This document shows, piece by piece, positions 55,375 through 64,000 of a stretch of DNA of 64,000 nt. The stretch covers positions 992,001 to 1,056,000 of the forward strand of contig NZ_MSPP01000001.1 of assembly GCF_002150005.2 (NCBI RefSeq). Direction: 5' to 3'. Below the pieces are notes generated by a model. The model worked only from the letters and a program-made list of their open reading frames with translations, ran no database searches and was not told the DNA's origin. The position numbers and the translations under genes were made by a program. Source of the stretch: Marivivens niveibacter (GTDB lineage: Bacteria > Pseudomonadota > Alphaproteobacteria > Rhodobacterales > Rhodobacteraceae). Positions within the stretch are counted from its first letter, which is position 1, and each line of letters starts with the position of its first letter.

Positions 55375-56693
55375 CCCAAACTGTACGTGCATCCATCTTT
55401 TTCGCCATTATGGCGGCGCTGTTTATCATCGAAGGCAGCACCAACGCTTGGGTCTTTTCCGGCTCTTGGAACACCTCGTTGGTGATTTTGAACATGGCGC
55501 TGGTGTCTGCGATCATGGCTTTGGGCGTGAACCTGCAATGGGGCTACGCGGGCCTGTTCAACACAGGCATCATGGGGTTTGTCGCGTTAGGCGGTTTGGC
55601 CGTTGTCGTTACCTCAATGGCTCCTGTTCCGGAAACCTGGGCCGCTGGCGGTCCGCGCATTTTCCTAGGCTTGGCGGTTGGTGTGGCGTTTTTGGTCGGC
55701 ACCATCTACCTGCGCAAAAAAATGCCCGAAGGCCGCAATCGCGCAATCGCAACTGTGGTCATGCTGGTCATCGGCTTTGCCGCCTATCGCACGATCTTTG
55801 ACGGCGGCGTTGACGCAGTCGAGGCGATCGATCCATCCGTTTCGGGCTATCTGGGCGGTCTAGGTCTGCCTGTTGTGCTGGCTTGGCCTGTTGGCGGTCT
55901 GCTAGCAGCTGGCGCTGCGTGGATCATCGGGAAAACGGCATTGGGTCTGCGGTCGGACTATCTGGCGATTGCAACGTTGGGCATTGCCGAAATCATCGTC
56001 GCCATCCTAAAGAACGAAGAATGGCTGGCTCGCGGCGCAAACAACGTCAACGGCCTGCCACGCCCTGTGCCGTATGAAATCGACCTACAGCAAAGCGCGG
56101 ACTTCGTGAACAAGGCCGCTGAATGGGGCATGGATCCGGTGACGGCGTCGACCCTATACGTGAAAATCGGCTATGCGCTGATGTTCACCGCTGTCCTCGT
56201 GTTCATTCTGGTTCTGTCACAGTTGGCACGTCACAGCCCGTGGGGCCGCATGATGCGCGCGATCCGCGATAACGAAACTGCCGCGCGCGCGATGGGTAAA
56301 AACGTTACCCGCCGCCATTTGGAAATCTTTATCCTTGGATCGGCCGTTTGCGGTATCGCAGGTGCGATGATGACAACGCTGGATGGTCAGTTGACACCAA
56401 ACAGCTATCACCCGCTGCGTTTTACATTCCTGATTTGGGTGATGGTGATCGTTGGCGGTTCGGGTAACAACCTAGGCTCAGTCTTGGGCGGTTTCCTGAT
56501 CTGGTGGCTGTGGGTCAAGGTTGAACCAATGGGCCAATGGCTGGCGCAGGTGACCACAGCGGGATTGGATCCGACGAACTGGTTTGCCGTTCGCATGGCC
56601 GAGGCAGCGCCTCACATGCGTCTGTTCACCATGGGGCTGATCCTGCTGTTGGTATTGCGGTTTAACCCGCGCGGGTTGCTACCAGAAAACTAA
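55371..56693 (+). CDS. livM: Branched-chain amino-acid ABC transporter permease LivM
   Basis: A 440-residue permease. Landmarks are the LNLQWGYAGLFNTGIMGF-like segment near residue 45, the cytoplasmic loop ARHSPWGRMMRAIRDNETAA and ending FNPRGLLPEN. It closes the liv operon, followed by a terminator 7 nt later. Confidence 0.93.
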   Translation: MTQTVRASIFFAIMAALFIIEGSTNAWVFSGSWNTSLVILNMALVSAIMALGVNLQWGYAGLFNTGIMGFVALGGLAVVVTSMAPVPETWAAGGPRIFLGLAVGVAFLVGTIYLRKKMPEGRNRAIATVVMLVIGFAAYRTIFDGGVDAVEAIDPSVSGYLGGLGLPVVLAWPVGGLLAAGAAWIIGKTALGLRSDYLAIATLGIAEIIVAILKNEEWLARGANNVNGLPRPVPYEIDLQQSADFVNKAAEWGMDPVTASTLYVKIGYALMFTAVLVFILVLSQLARHSPWGRMMRAIRDNETAARAMGKNVTRRHLEIFILGSAVCGIAGAMMTTLDGQLTPNSYHPLRFTFLIWVMVIVGGSGNNLGSVLGGFLIWWLWVKVEPMGQWLAQVTTAGLDPTNWFAVRMAEAAPHMRLFTMGLILLLVLRFNPRGLLPEN

Positions 56694-56700
56694 ACACTGA

Positions 56701-56725
56701 ACGGGGCCCATAAGGCCCCGTTTTT
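56701..56725 (+). terminator. Intrinsic terminator of the liv operon
   Basis: ACGGGGCC/GGCCCCGT, an 8-bp stem with loop CATAA and a T5 run. Confidence 0.93.
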
Positions 56726-56864
56726 CTTTGTAGGCAAAGGGTTGCCAGCCACACCAAAGATAAGGTTCGGACTTGTTCCTGTGCGCGTGTCAGAATATTC
56801 ACCATGTTTATCTGGCGAGTGTTGACTGTTCAACCAGCCAAGGAATGCTGCCAAAGGGGCCGGA

Positions 56865-59312
56865 ATGCTCAATCTATTTCGATGGATGCTTTATGTTGCG
56901 ACAATCCTGTTTGGGTTGATTATCGCCGCGACCTTTTTGGCCTATTATTTCGCATCCCGTTCACTGCCTGATTACGACGAACGCATTCAAGCAGCAGAGA
57001 TTTCGGCACCCATAGAAATCGTGCGCGACAATTCGAACGTGCCGCATATTTTTGGTGAAACAGATCAGGACGTGTTTTTTGCTTTGGGTTTTGCCCATGC
57101 GCAGGATCGGATGTGGCAGATGCTCACCGCTCGCCGCACAGCGCAAGGACGGATGGCAGAGCTATTCGGCCAAGCCTATTTACCGTCGGACGTCCTGATG
57201 CGGCGATTGGATTTGTATAATCTGTCGCTCGCCTCTGTCGATGCTCAAGACGATTATACCATGTCAGTTTTGAATGCTTACAGTGACGGCATCAACGCTT
57301 GGTTTGACGAGGTGAACAACGGCGTCCGAGGTCGCGGTGCGCCCGAAATGTGGCTATTCAATCAGCCAATCGCGCCTTGGCAACCCGGTGATAGTATCGC
57401 CCTGATGAAACTGCATGCGTTGCGCTCTAGCGGCCACTTACAGGCCGAAGTCTTACGGGCTGATATTTCGCGCCTTTTGCCTGATGACCGTCTCCGCGAT
57501 ATTCTGCCAGATGTTCCTGGGCAAAGTATCGTCGATTTGCCATCCTATGCGGTATTAGTGCCGAACCTGCCGTCGAACCAATTCGCTGAAATCATTGACC
57601 CAATTGGCGGCCCCGGCGTGGCGGGTGCCTCAAACGCCTGGGCGGCGGGCCCAAACCGTTCGACGACCGGTTCGACATTGTTGGCAAATGATCCCCACAA
57701 CCTGCTGACCGCACCGACCCAATGGTATCTGGCAAGGCTAGAATTACAATCAGGCGGAATTATTGGCGCCACAATGCCGGGCATTCCAGTCATCATGTCA
57801 GGTCGTAGCGCGGTATTAGGATGGGGTGCAACGACCGCTTGGGTCGATGATATGGACCTATATCTGGAACAAGTATCGCAAACCGCGGGACGTTATCGCA
57901 CCGCCGAAGGTACGGCCGCTTTCCGTACCAGAGACAGTATCATCCGCATCAAAGATGCACCCGCCATCACCTTGAAATTGCTATGGACAGAAAACGGCCC
58001 CGTTCTGCCGCCCGATCAATTCGGGTTAGCCGCGGTTCGTCCCGCTGGCCACGTTGTCACAATGAATTGGACCGGCCTTTCGGATCAGGACACGACAATT
58101 GCAGGTTGGTTAAACGTCATGCGCGCACCGAATATGCGTGCCGCAATCCGCGCAGCAGAGCCTATTATTGCGCCAGCCGTCAACCTCATGATTGCGGACC
58201 GAAATGGGCTGGGAATGAAACTGGCTGGCGCCCTGCCCGTTCGCGATGCTGCCCACGTTAGCCAAGGCCGCATGCCGTCATTTGGGTACTTGCCTGAAAA
58301 TCAATGGCAAGGCGTGCGCGCCTACACCGATGCACCGCAAATCGTTGATCCCGAAGGCGGCATTCTAGGAAACACCAACAACAAAACCACAACTGATGTT
58401 TTCCCCGACCACGTGTCCTACGTCTGGGGTGACAGCCAGCGCATTTATCGCTGGCAACGCCTGATGCAAGCCCGCGAAGTTCATACCAGAGAAAGCTTTA
58501 TCGAAGCCCAGCTAGATACCGTCAGCTACGCGGCACGGTCTCTGCTTCCGTTGGTTGGGTCAGAGCTGTGGTTCACTGGTGATCCTGCACCCGAAGGCAC
58601 GCCGCAACGTCAGCGACAACATGCGCTAGAGATGCTAGCGTCTTGGAACGGCGAAATGAACGAACACCTTCCCGAACCGTTGATCTATGCGGCTTGGATG
58701 CGCGCGTTACAGGATCGCCTTATCCGCGACGAATTGGGCATCACTGCCGATCGACTGACACATGTTGACCCTCTGTTTATCGAACGCGTTTACCGCGATA
58801 TCGGCGGGGCGGCAGCGTGGTGCGATATTATCCAGTCAGCTGCGGTGGAAACCTGTGTCGATATCGCGCGTCAATCGCTGGACGAAGCGATCATCTGGAT
58901 CGAAGAAACCTATGGTCCTGCGCTGGAGTCGCTGCGGTGGGGCGATGCGCATAATGCCGTGCATACTCATCCAGTTTTACATGATGCGCCGCTGCTAAAG
59001 TGGATCGTTAACATCCAGCAATCCACATCTGGCGGCGACCACACTTTGATGCGCGGACTAACATCAGGCGACGAAAACGCCCCGTTTACGAATGTCCATG
59101 CCGCAGGCTATCGCGGGGTCTATGATCTGGCCGACCCTGATAGTTCTGTATTCATCATTTCCACAGGTCAATCGGGGCATCCTTTGTCGCGCTACTACGA
59201 TGATATGGGCGAATTGTGGCGTCGTGGCGAATACATTCCGATGTCTTTAGACCCAACGCTTGCCCGTGCAGCTGCGGTCGGTGTCACCTATTTTGAACCC
59301 ACGTCCGAATAG
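56865..59312 (+). CDS. Penicillin/acyl-homoserine-lactone acylase family protein
   Basis: An 815-residue Ntn hydrolase precursor. An N-terminal membrane segment or signal anchor (residues about 5-30) is followed by the alpha chain, a linker and the beta chain that would begin at Ser256 in GASNAWAAGPNRS, the self-cleavage site. Family members hydrolyse penicillin G, cephalosporins or acyl-homoserine lactones; the sequence does not decide the substrate. It has its own AAGGGG ribosome-binding site. Its 3' end overlaps the convergent PaiB-like gene by 25 nt. Confidence 0.88.
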   Translation: MLNLFRWMLYVATILFGLIIAATFLAYYFASRSLPDYDERIQAAEISAPIEIVRDNSNVPHIFGETDQDVFFALGFAHAQDRMWQMLTARRTAQGRMAELFGQAYLPSDVLMRRLDLYNLSLASVDAQDDYTMSVLNAYSDGINAWFDEVNNGVRGRGAPEMWLFNQPIAPWQPGDSIALMKLHALRSSGHLQAEVLRADISRLLPDDRLRDILPDVPGQSIVDLPSYAVLVPNLPSNQFAEIIDPIGGPGVAGASNAWAAGPNRSTTGSTLLANDPHNLLTAPTQWYLARLELQSGGIIGATMPGIPVIMSGRSAVLGWGATTAWVDDMDLYLEQVSQTAGRYRTAEGTAAFRTRDSIIRIKDAPAITLKLLWTENGPVLPPDQFGLAAVRPAGHVVTMNWTGLSDQDTTIAGWLNVMRAPNMRAAIRAAEPIIAPAVNLMIADRNGLGMKLAGALPVRDAAHVSQGRMPSFGYLPENQWQGVRAYTDAPQIVDPEGGILGNTNNKTTTDVFPDHVSYVWGDSQRIYRWQRLMQAREVHTRESFIEAQLDTVSYAARSLLPLVGSELWFTGDPAPEGTPQRQRQHALEMLASWNGEMNEHLPEPLIYAAWMRALQDRLIRDELGITADRLTHVDPLFIERVYRDIGGAAAWCDIIQSAAVETCVDIARQSLDEAIIWIEETYGPALESLRWGDAHNAVHTHPVLHDAPLLKWIVNIQQSTSGGDHTLMRGLTSGDENAPFTNVHAAGYRGVYDLADPDSSVFIISTGQSGHPLSRYYDDMGELWRRGEYIPMSLDPTLARAAAVGVTYFEPTSE

Positions 59313-59905
59313 AGACGCATCTTATCAGCCAACTGGGCGTCACCGTTATCTTCGATGGCCTGCGCGGCACCCAATATATCGCGCTGTTCTTTGTTTTGGC
59401 TTAGTTTGGATTTCGCCTCAATCCGATCGATTTCGATCCGGATAGCAACAATATTGGCGATCATGCCGTCCATATAATCACTTGGTGCATCAGCCATACG
59501 CCATCCATCCGGAGCTTCGAAATGCTTGGTCATACGACCAACCACCGCGCGTTTTGACTTTTCGCTATGATCAAAATGGATGGCTCCATGAACGTGAACG
59601 ACATCGTAATTCCATGTCGGAACGACTTTGTGATGTTCCGGTTTGGATGGATACCAATTAGGCGAGACATAGGCATTTTCCGCCCGAAAAATCGCCAAAA
59701 CGCGCGCGCCATTTTCCAACAATCGATGCATATCGTTGTTCAACGCGATATGCCCCATCATGTCATTACCGACACGCAATAAGGGGATGTGATCAGCGTT
59801 GGGTGCCGTGTCGACCACATAGGTCACCGCAGCCAACGGATGCGCCGAGATAAGGTCATCAATGGCTGATGAATCAATTTGTTTAAAGTGTTCAGGCTGG
59901 TACAT
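59288..59905 (-). CDS. FMN-binding PaiB-like protein
   Basis: A 205-residue protein starting MYQPEHFKQ, with the split-barrel FMN-binding signatures HIPLLRVGNDMMGHIALNND and YVSPNWYPSKPEHHKVVPTW of the PaiB family. In Bacillus PaiB is a repressor of sporulation and protease genes, but most homologues are uncharacterised and may be flavoproteins. It lies just downstream of rpsI-rplM on the same strand behind their terminator. Confidence 0.88.
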   Translation of the reverse strand: MYQPEHFKQIDSSAIDDLISAHPLAAVTYVVDTAPNADHIPLLRVGNDMMGHIALNNDMHRLLENGARVLAIFRAENAYVSPNWYPSKPEHHKVVPTWNYDVVHVHGAIHFDHSEKSKRAVVGRMTKHFEAPDGWRMADAPSDYMDGMIANIVAIRIEIDRIEAKSKLSQNKEQRDILGAAQAIEDNGDAQLADKMRLYSDVGSK

Positions 59906-59920
59906 GCCAAAACCAAAGCA

Positions 59921-59948
59921 AAAAGGGCCCGCAAAAGCGAGCCCTTTT
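59921..59948 (-). terminator. Intrinsic terminator of rplM-rpsI
   Basis: AAAAGGGC/GCCCTTTT plus an inner GCG stem around a TTTT loop (minus strand), with T-rich flank. It lies 24 nt past the rpsI stop and just upstream of the PaiB-like start. Confidence 0.85.
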
Positions 59949-59971
59949 CGTATTTGAAAAGTAATCGAAGA

Positions 59972-60454
59972 TTAACGCTTCGAGAACTGGAACGAACGAC
60001 GAGCTTTGCGCTTACCGTATTTCTTACGTTCAACAACACGGCTGTCGCGGGTCAGGAAGCCTGCTGCTTTCAGTGCAGCGCGCAGCGATGGATCGTACAG
60101 CTGCAGAGCTTTCGAGATGCCGTGCTTTACAGCGCCAGCTTGGCCCGACAGACCGCCGCCTTTTACGGTTGCCATCACGTCGAACTGACCTTCAACGCCT
60201 GCGATTTGTGCTGGCTGTTTTACGATCAGCTGCAGAACCGGACGTGCAAAGTATGCGGACATGTCTTTGCCGTTAACGGTGACTTTGCCCGAACCTGGTT
60301 TAACCCAAACGCGTGCAACAGCGTCTTTACGTTTACCGGTTGCGTACGAACGACCCAGCGAGTCACGTACTGGTTCACGTGGTGCTGCGACTTCAACAAC
60401 GGTTTCACCGGCTGCTGCGCCCAGCTCTTCTAGCGAGTTGATTTGATCAGCCAT
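59972..60454 (-). CDS. rpsI: 30S ribosomal protein S9
   Basis: A 160-residue small-subunit protein. The core starts at [14 protein letters not shown] and ends in the basic tail [16 protein letters not shown] that contacts the P site. The acidic N-terminal extension of about 35 residues is usual in alphaproteobacteria. It follows rplM by 3 nt. Confidence 0.97.
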   Translation of the reverse strand: MADQINSLEELGAAAGETVVEVAAPREPVRDSLGRSYATGKRKDAVARVWVKPGSGKVTVNGKDMSAYFARPVLQLIVKQPAQIAGVEGQFDVMATVKGGGLSGQAGAVKHGISKALQLYDPSLRAALKAAGFLTRDSRVVERKKYGKRKARRSFQFSKR

Positions 60455-60457
60455 CGA

Positions 60458-60916
60458 TTAGACCCTCGTATTTTTCTTGTTCTTGGATGCAACATCCAGA
60501 ACTTCGGGCTTCTGGGCTTCCATGCCGTGCTCAGCACCAGCAAAGACGCGCAGGTTGGTCATTTGCTTGCGGGACAGGCGGTTGCCTGGCAGCATGCGTT
60601 TGACAGCCTGAGTTACAACGCGCTCTGGGTGCGCGCCTTCCAGGATCTGACCAGTGGTGCGGGATTTGATGCCGCCTGGGTGGCCAGTGTGCCAGTAGTT
60701 TGGTTTTTCACGCTTGTTACCGGTCAGCTGAATTTTGTCAGCGTTGATAACGATAACGTTGTCACCCATGTCCATGTGGGGGGTGAAGGATGGCTTGTGC
60801 TTACCGCGCAAGCGTGTAGCGACGATCGAAGCCAAACGCCCCAGAACGATGCCTTCGGCGTCGATCAGGATCCATTTTTTTTCGATGTCTGCTGGAGTAG
60901 CAGAAAAGGTTTTCAT
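60458..60916 (-). CDS. rplM: 50S ribosomal protein L13
   Basis: A 152-residue large-subunit protein. Landmarks are [29 protein letters not shown] and the [11 protein letters not shown] segment. The start at 60916 ([15 protein letters not shown]) fits the family; the upstream in-frame part to 61030 covers the promoter and is not coding. Confidence 0.97.
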   Translation of the reverse strand: MKTFSATPADIEKKWILIDAEGIVLGRLASIVATRLRGKHKPSFTPHMDMGDNVIVINADKIQLTGNKREKPNYWHTGHPGGIKSRTTGQILEGAHPERVVTQAVKRMLPGNRLSRKQMTNLRVFAGAEHGMEAQKPEVLDVASKNKKNTRV

Positions 60917-60968
60917 ATCACACCATGACTGGTTGGCGGGGTTTTCCCCCGTTTCATTCGATGGGCGG

Positions 60969-60996
60969 GTTATATAGTGTCCCAAAACACAGTCAA
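60969..60996 (-). promoter_or_regulatory. Promoter of rplM-rpsI
   Basis: On the minus strand TTGACT (60991-60996) and TATAAC (60969-60974) are separated by 16 nt. Both boxes match consensus at 5 of 6 positions, giving a start near 60962 and a leader of about 45 nt. Confidence 0.75.
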
Positions 60997-61064
60997 CAGA
61001 ATTATCACCTGAAAAATTAAGCAAAAACAATTACTTAAAAATATGGTAAAATAATACCCCACAT

Positions 61065-62438
61065 TTATACAGTGATTTGTTCAGGGGGATGATCCAAAAT
61101 ATAGCAGATCTTATCCAAAGCCTCGTTAAACGCGGCCTGACCTATCTCTCCGTTCAGCGCAATGCGCACCGCATGGACCGTTTGACTATGACGCAGGCCG
61201 AATTCTTCGGATGATTTCAGGTAGACACCTTGCGCTTCGGCGGTTTGGCAGAACTCTCCGCTGCGCCAACCATAGGGCAATTCCAGCCAGATGAACGGCA
61301 CATTGGGGCGCCATCTGATATTATAGCGCTTTAACCGATCCACCGCTTTGTTCAGCAATCCGTTCATATGCGCCCGCGCAGCAGACAGAATACCGGGCAA
61401 TTCAGGATGGCTGTGGACGTAAGTGTAAACAGCTGTAATCGCCACTGGCACACCAAAGCTGTTAAAGGTCGCGGTGCGGATCAAGGTATTCACCCACCCT
61501 TTTGGTGCTACAACAAACCCGATGCGCAATGCTGCGCTGACAGATTTCGAAGGCGAGGTGGTGTACCATCCCAGTTCTGGCAAAAGCTGACGATAACTTG
61601 GCCCTTCGTGCGGGCCGTTTCGGTAACAATCGTCGTCAATGACATGGATATTGTATCGCTGCGCAATCTCTGCAATTTCTTTGCGGCGTTCCAATGTTGC
61701 GCTTTGTGCAGTGGGATTGATCACATCGGCAGAGGTACAATAGGCCTGAACGCCCTCTTCACGTATTAACCGTTCGAATTCGGCCGTATCGGGCCCATCA
61801 TCGTCCCAAGCAACACTCACTACCTTGGCACGGCACAATTCAGCCGCACGCCTAAAGCCCGAATAGGTCAGATCATCAATCATAACGACAGGCGCAGTGC
61901 CCCGTAACACTGTCTGCAAGATCATGATGATCGCATTCTGTCCGCCATGCGTAATCACCACATCATCAGCGGTGAACGGACCGATCGGTGCATCAGAGTG
62001 AAATTTTGCGAACGTCTGGTGCGCTGGGGCATGAAATTCACGGCGTGGGTAACGCAATAACGCTTCGGCGGATGCTGATTGGGAATATTCAACGAACCCC
62101 TGCCGAATAAGGTCACCCTGCCCCATGTCAGGCAGTCGCGGGCTAAGCAAAGTAGCGCCGGGGTCTACCGTGGGTCTTTCGATAGGACGCAATCGTTCTG
62201 GTACAAATGTACCGCGACCTACGGCAGCCTCTAGTACACCAGAGTCGACCAGTGATTTGTACGCCCGCGCAACGGTGCCTGGGGTTACATTTGCCTCCCA
62301 CCCCAATTCACGAACGGGCGGAAGGCGCGTTCCTGGCGCTAAAGTACCGTCATGTATGGCTTTTTTGATTGCGGTTTCTAGCGCGCGATATTTCGGACCG
62401 CTGGATTGTTCCAGATTTGGCAACCAAATTGTACCCAT
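61065..62438 (-). CDS. MocR/PdxR-type regulator (GntR HTH fused to aminotransferase fold)
   Basis: A 457-residue fusion: a winged helix (residues about 15-80, LPPVRELGWEANVTPGTVAR) followed by a fold-type-I aminotransferase domain with the PLP lysine in TTSPSKSVSAALRIG. MocR proteins sense pyridoxal phosphate or amino compounds and regulate vitamin B6, GABA, taurine or ectoine genes. No such enzyme is adjacent; it is divergent from a small DUF1127 gene across 95 bp that hold repeated half-sites. Confidence 0.9.
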   Translation of the reverse strand: MGTIWLPNLEQSSGPKYRALETAIKKAIHDGTLAPGTRLPPVRELGWEANVTPGTVARAYKSLVDSGVLEAAVGRGTFVPERLRPIERPTVDPGATLLSPRLPDMGQGDLIRQGFVEYSQSASAEALLRYPRREFHAPAHQTFAKFHSDAPIGPFTADDVVITHGGQNAIIMILQTVLRGTAPVVMIDDLTYSGFRRAAELCRAKVVSVAWDDDGPDTAEFERLIREEGVQAYCTSADVINPTAQSATLERRKEIAEIAQRYNIHVIDDDCYRNGPHEGPSYRQLLPELGWYTTSPSKSVSAALRIGFVVAPKGWVNTLIRTATFNSFGVPVAITAVYTYVHSHPELPGILSAARAHMNGLLNKAVDRLKRYNIRWRPNVPFIWLELPYGWRSGEFCQTAEAQGVYLKSSEEFGLRHSQTVHAVRIALNGEIGQAAFNEALDKICYILDHPPEQITV

Positions 62439-62472
62439 AACAATGTATTCCTCGACAGAATATGCACATGAT

Positions 62473-62516
62473 TGTATCGAATATTTACGGATACACTATC
62501 CGATTGTACCGATACA
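62473..62516. promoter_or_regulatory. Probable MocR operator half-sites
   Basis: TGTATC (62473-62478) and GATACA at 62490-62495 and again at 62511-62516. The two GATACA copies are 21 bp apart, two helical turns, and the last forms a near-palindrome TGTACCGATACA. MocR regulators typically bind direct repeats on one face of the helix. Confidence 0.65.
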
Positions 62517-62533
62517 AGTAAAGGGCTTATCCC

Positions 62534-62758
62534 ATGACCTATGTGAACACGACCATCCCGCAAACGATCACGATCCCTGCGCCAACCTTTGTTGTTTCGC
62601 GCGGAATGATTGCAGTCGCGGTCAAGATGGACACATGGGCCACACGACGCAGCACCCGAAAGGCGCTGCGAAATATGCCCGATCATCTTCTATTCGATGT
62701 CGGTTTGACCCGCGATCAAGCGCAAACCGAAGCTGCGAAATACTTTTGGAGGGCCTGA
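62534..62758 (+). CDS. DUF1127 (YjiS-like) small protein
   Basis: A 74-residue basic protein whose C-terminal half carries the DUF1127 pattern ALRNMPDHLLFDVGLTRDQ. DUF1127 proteins are short, often stress- or phosphate-induced, and some bind RNA in other alphaproteobacteria. It is divergent from the MocR gene and the most likely local target of it. A terminator follows. Confidence 0.85.
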   Translation: MTYVNTTIPQTITIPAPTFVVSRGMIAVAVKMDTWATRRSTRKALRNMPDHLLFDVGLTRDQAQTEAAKYFWRA

Positions 62759-62781
62759 TATCCCCGGCTCTTCCTGTACCT

Positions 62782-62808
62782 GGCGGGGACGTGTTCCCCG
62801 CCTTTTTT
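62782..62808 (+). terminator. Intrinsic terminator of the DUF1127 gene
   Basis: GGCGGGGA/TCCCCGCC, an 8-bp stem with loop CGTGT and a T6 run reaching the stop codon of the convergent thioesterase gene. Confidence 0.92.
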
Positions 62809-63227
62809 CATTCTGGCGGAATAGAATAGGTCATCCTCGCTGTGGCGACGGGCTCAGACTTTCCGTCTGAATAGATCAAACAATCCCCGACCGCCAAGAC
62901 GCGTCCAATTTTCAGCAATCTTACGTGACACAGCAAATCAGCGTTCGCCGCAGGTTTGCGCATATAATCAATGGATGCATTGGTCGTAACGGTCAGCGGC
63001 TTCATCCCGATCCGTGATAAGATTGCAAAATAAACGGCGCAATCTGCCAACATGAACATCGTCGGACCTGAAACTGTAGCGCCGGGCCGCAAATGTTCTT
63101 CTGTCGGTTTTAGACGGACGATCACGCCTTCGTCGGTCACCTCTTCGATTATTAGCGTGTCTTTGACTTGCCAAAAATCATCCTGCAAAAACGCGTTTAA
63201 CGCATCAGCATCCAGTGCAAATGTCAT
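62808..63227 (-). CDS. PaaI-family hotdog thioesterase
   Basis: A 139-residue single-hotdog protein. Landmarks are RPGATVSGPTMFMLADCAVYFAI-type helix region (about residues 47-70; Asp62 as likely catalytic residue) and NASIDYMRKPAANADL. It probably hydrolyses acyl-CoA esters; the substrate is not predictable. It is transcribed in the same direction as the M32 peptidase upstream, but a hairpin separates them. Confidence 0.85.
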   Translation of the reverse strand: MTFALDADALNAFLQDDFWQVKDTLIIEEVTDEGVIVRLKPTEEHLRPGATVSGPTMFMLADCAVYFAILSRIGMKPLTVTTNASIDYMRKPAANADLLCHVRLLKIGRVLAVGDCLIYSDGKSEPVATARMTYSIPPE

Positions 63228-63274
63228 CCTGTATCCTCCCGCGTAAACGTTGGATCACAGGCGCAAAAATGACA

Positions 63275-63305
63275 ACGGCCTATCCGCGAAAAACAGATAG
63301 GCCGT
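63275..63305 (-). terminator. Hairpin after the M32 carboxypeptidase gene
   Basis: A perfect 10-bp stem ACGGCCTATC/GATAGGCCGT with an 11-nt loop, 4 nt past the stop. The following bases on the minus strand contain ATTTTTG, an imperfect U-run. Confidence 0.7.
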
Positions 63306-63309
63306 AGGG

Positions 63310-64000
63310 TCACAAACCGTAGATGTCTTTGAACTTTGCCTCAAGGTAATCCAAGAGCGGTTCCTCGGATGGATCAAACCCGCAGGCGCGTTTGATTGTA
63401 TCGCGCGGTTCATACAGGCCGCCGTGGGTCTGTAAATTATCGCGGAGCCATCCTGTAGCATTAGACAGATCGCCGTTGGCCAGATCATCATCCAGATTTG
63501 GCTGGGCGTCACGCAAGGCCGAATACAGGTTGCCCGCGTAGACATTGCCCAGACTATAGGTCGGGAAATACCCCATCAGACCCAGCGACCAATGCACATC
63601 CTGCAACACGCCATTTGCAGGGTTATCAACAGAGAACCCGAAATCAGCCGCAAACCGATCGTTCCACGCGGTTTCCAGATCGGCGACCTCTAGATCGCCC
63701 GTCAGCAGCGCGCGTTCCAGATCGTAGCGCAACAGGACGTGTAAATTGTACTGCAATTCGTCCGATTCCGTGCGGATGTAGCCATTTTGAACGCAGTTCA
63801 CGGCGGCATAAAATTCGTCTTCGGTCGCGATCCCGAAATCACCAAAGGCGTCGCGCATTTTACCAAACAGCCAACCCGTGAACGGACGGCTACGGCCCAG
63901 CTGGTTTTCGTAGATACGGCTTTGGCTTTCATGGACGCCCATCGAAACGCCAGACCCTAGCGGGGTCAGCAGATACGCCTGATCGATGTTCTGTTCGTAG
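63310..64000 (-). CDS. M32-family carboxypeptidase (Taq type), 5' end outside window
   Basis: C-terminal 229 residues of a metallocarboxypeptidase. The frame is open to the window edge; the ATG at 63942 is internal. The conserved GVHESQSRIYENQLGRS supplies the third zinc ligand; the HEXXH motif should lie just upstream, beyond the window. Other family landmarks are RYDLERALLTGDL and DVHWSLGLMGYFPTYSLGN. The full protein is usually about 490-500 residues. Confidence 0.92.
   Translation of the reverse strand, partial: YEQNIDQAYLLTPLGSGVSMGVHESQSRIYENQLGRSRPFTGWLFGKMRDAFGDFGIATEDEFYAAVNCVQNGYIRTESDELQYNLHVLLRYDLERALLTGDLEVADLETAWNDRFAADFGFSVDNPANGVLQDVHWSLGLMGYFPTYSLGNVYAGNLYSALRDAQPNLDDDLANGDLSNATGWLRDNLQTHGGLYEPRDTIKRACGFDPSEEPLLDYLEAKFKDIYGL

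Overview
The window is 64 kb of a chromosome from an alphaproteobacterium, most likely a marine Rhodobacteraceae (Roseobacter group). The evidence is the protein sequences themselves, the ntrYX-trkAH-hfq-hflX gene order, an Asp-type (zinc-independent) HemB, class II DAHP synthase, the phoR-pstSCAB-phoU-phoB order, and an RTX protein ending in a Hint domain. Genus is not assigned. Coding density is high, there are no insertion sequences, prophage genes or CRISPR arrays, and most of the content is core or widely shared genome.

Layout. 1-8.9 kb: end of the nitrogen-sensing ntrYX pair, an inverted TetR regulator, potassium uptake (trkA-trkH), then hfq and hflX. 8.9-10.2 kb: dsbB, a DedA-type protein and tRNA-Leu(CAA). 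10.2-16.4 kb: a long AT-rich spacer followed by a 1839-residue acidic calcium-repeat (RTX) protein with Ig-like repeats and a C-terminal Hint domain. 16.4-26.7 kb: a MocA-type nucleotidyltransferase, a DUF2254 membrane protein, a YSC84/SYLF lipoprotein, hemB, a small membrane protein, mfd, a Bcr/CflA exporter, a FrnE-like DsbA and an XRE-cupin regulator. 26.7-35.5 kb: a YejA-type binding protein with a tiny entericidin-like lipoprotein, a candidate small RNA, bdhA with a patatin, a DUF502 protein, psuG-psuK (pseudouridine breakdown), and a head-to-head DUF4198/HupE pair. 35.5-37.4 kb: rpsB-tsf behind a structured leader. 37.4-38.5 kb: a gene-free stretch that looks like a structured RNA gene with a perfect palindrome at its promoter, next to a LuxR-type regulator. 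38.6-46 kb: the phosphate-starvation cluster with a triple Pho box. 46-51.4 kb: a gamma-carbonic-anhydrase-like protein, gmk, yicC, a PAS protein, aroG class II and a GlxA-type AraC regulator. 51.5-56.7 kb: a branched-chain amino-acid ABC transporter (livJGFHM). 56.8-64 kb: a penicillin/AHL acylase, a PaiB-like protein, rplM-rpsI, a MocR regulator divergent from a DUF1127 gene, a thioesterase and the end of an M32 carboxypeptidase.

The most interesting parts are non-coding. On the minus strand at 37.43-37.64 kb, five consecutive stem-loops end in a strong intrinsic terminator, and a 16-bp perfect palindrome sits about 43 bp before the inferred start, adjacent to a luxR-type gene. On the plus strand at 28.69-28.80 kb, a well-spaced promoter leads into two hairpins and a terminator with no gene between. 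Both are candidate small RNAs inferred by eye; expression has not been shown. The RTX-Hint protein, the HupE/DUF4198 pair whose start codons overlap in one CATG, and the MocR half-sites spaced two helical turns apart also merit checking.
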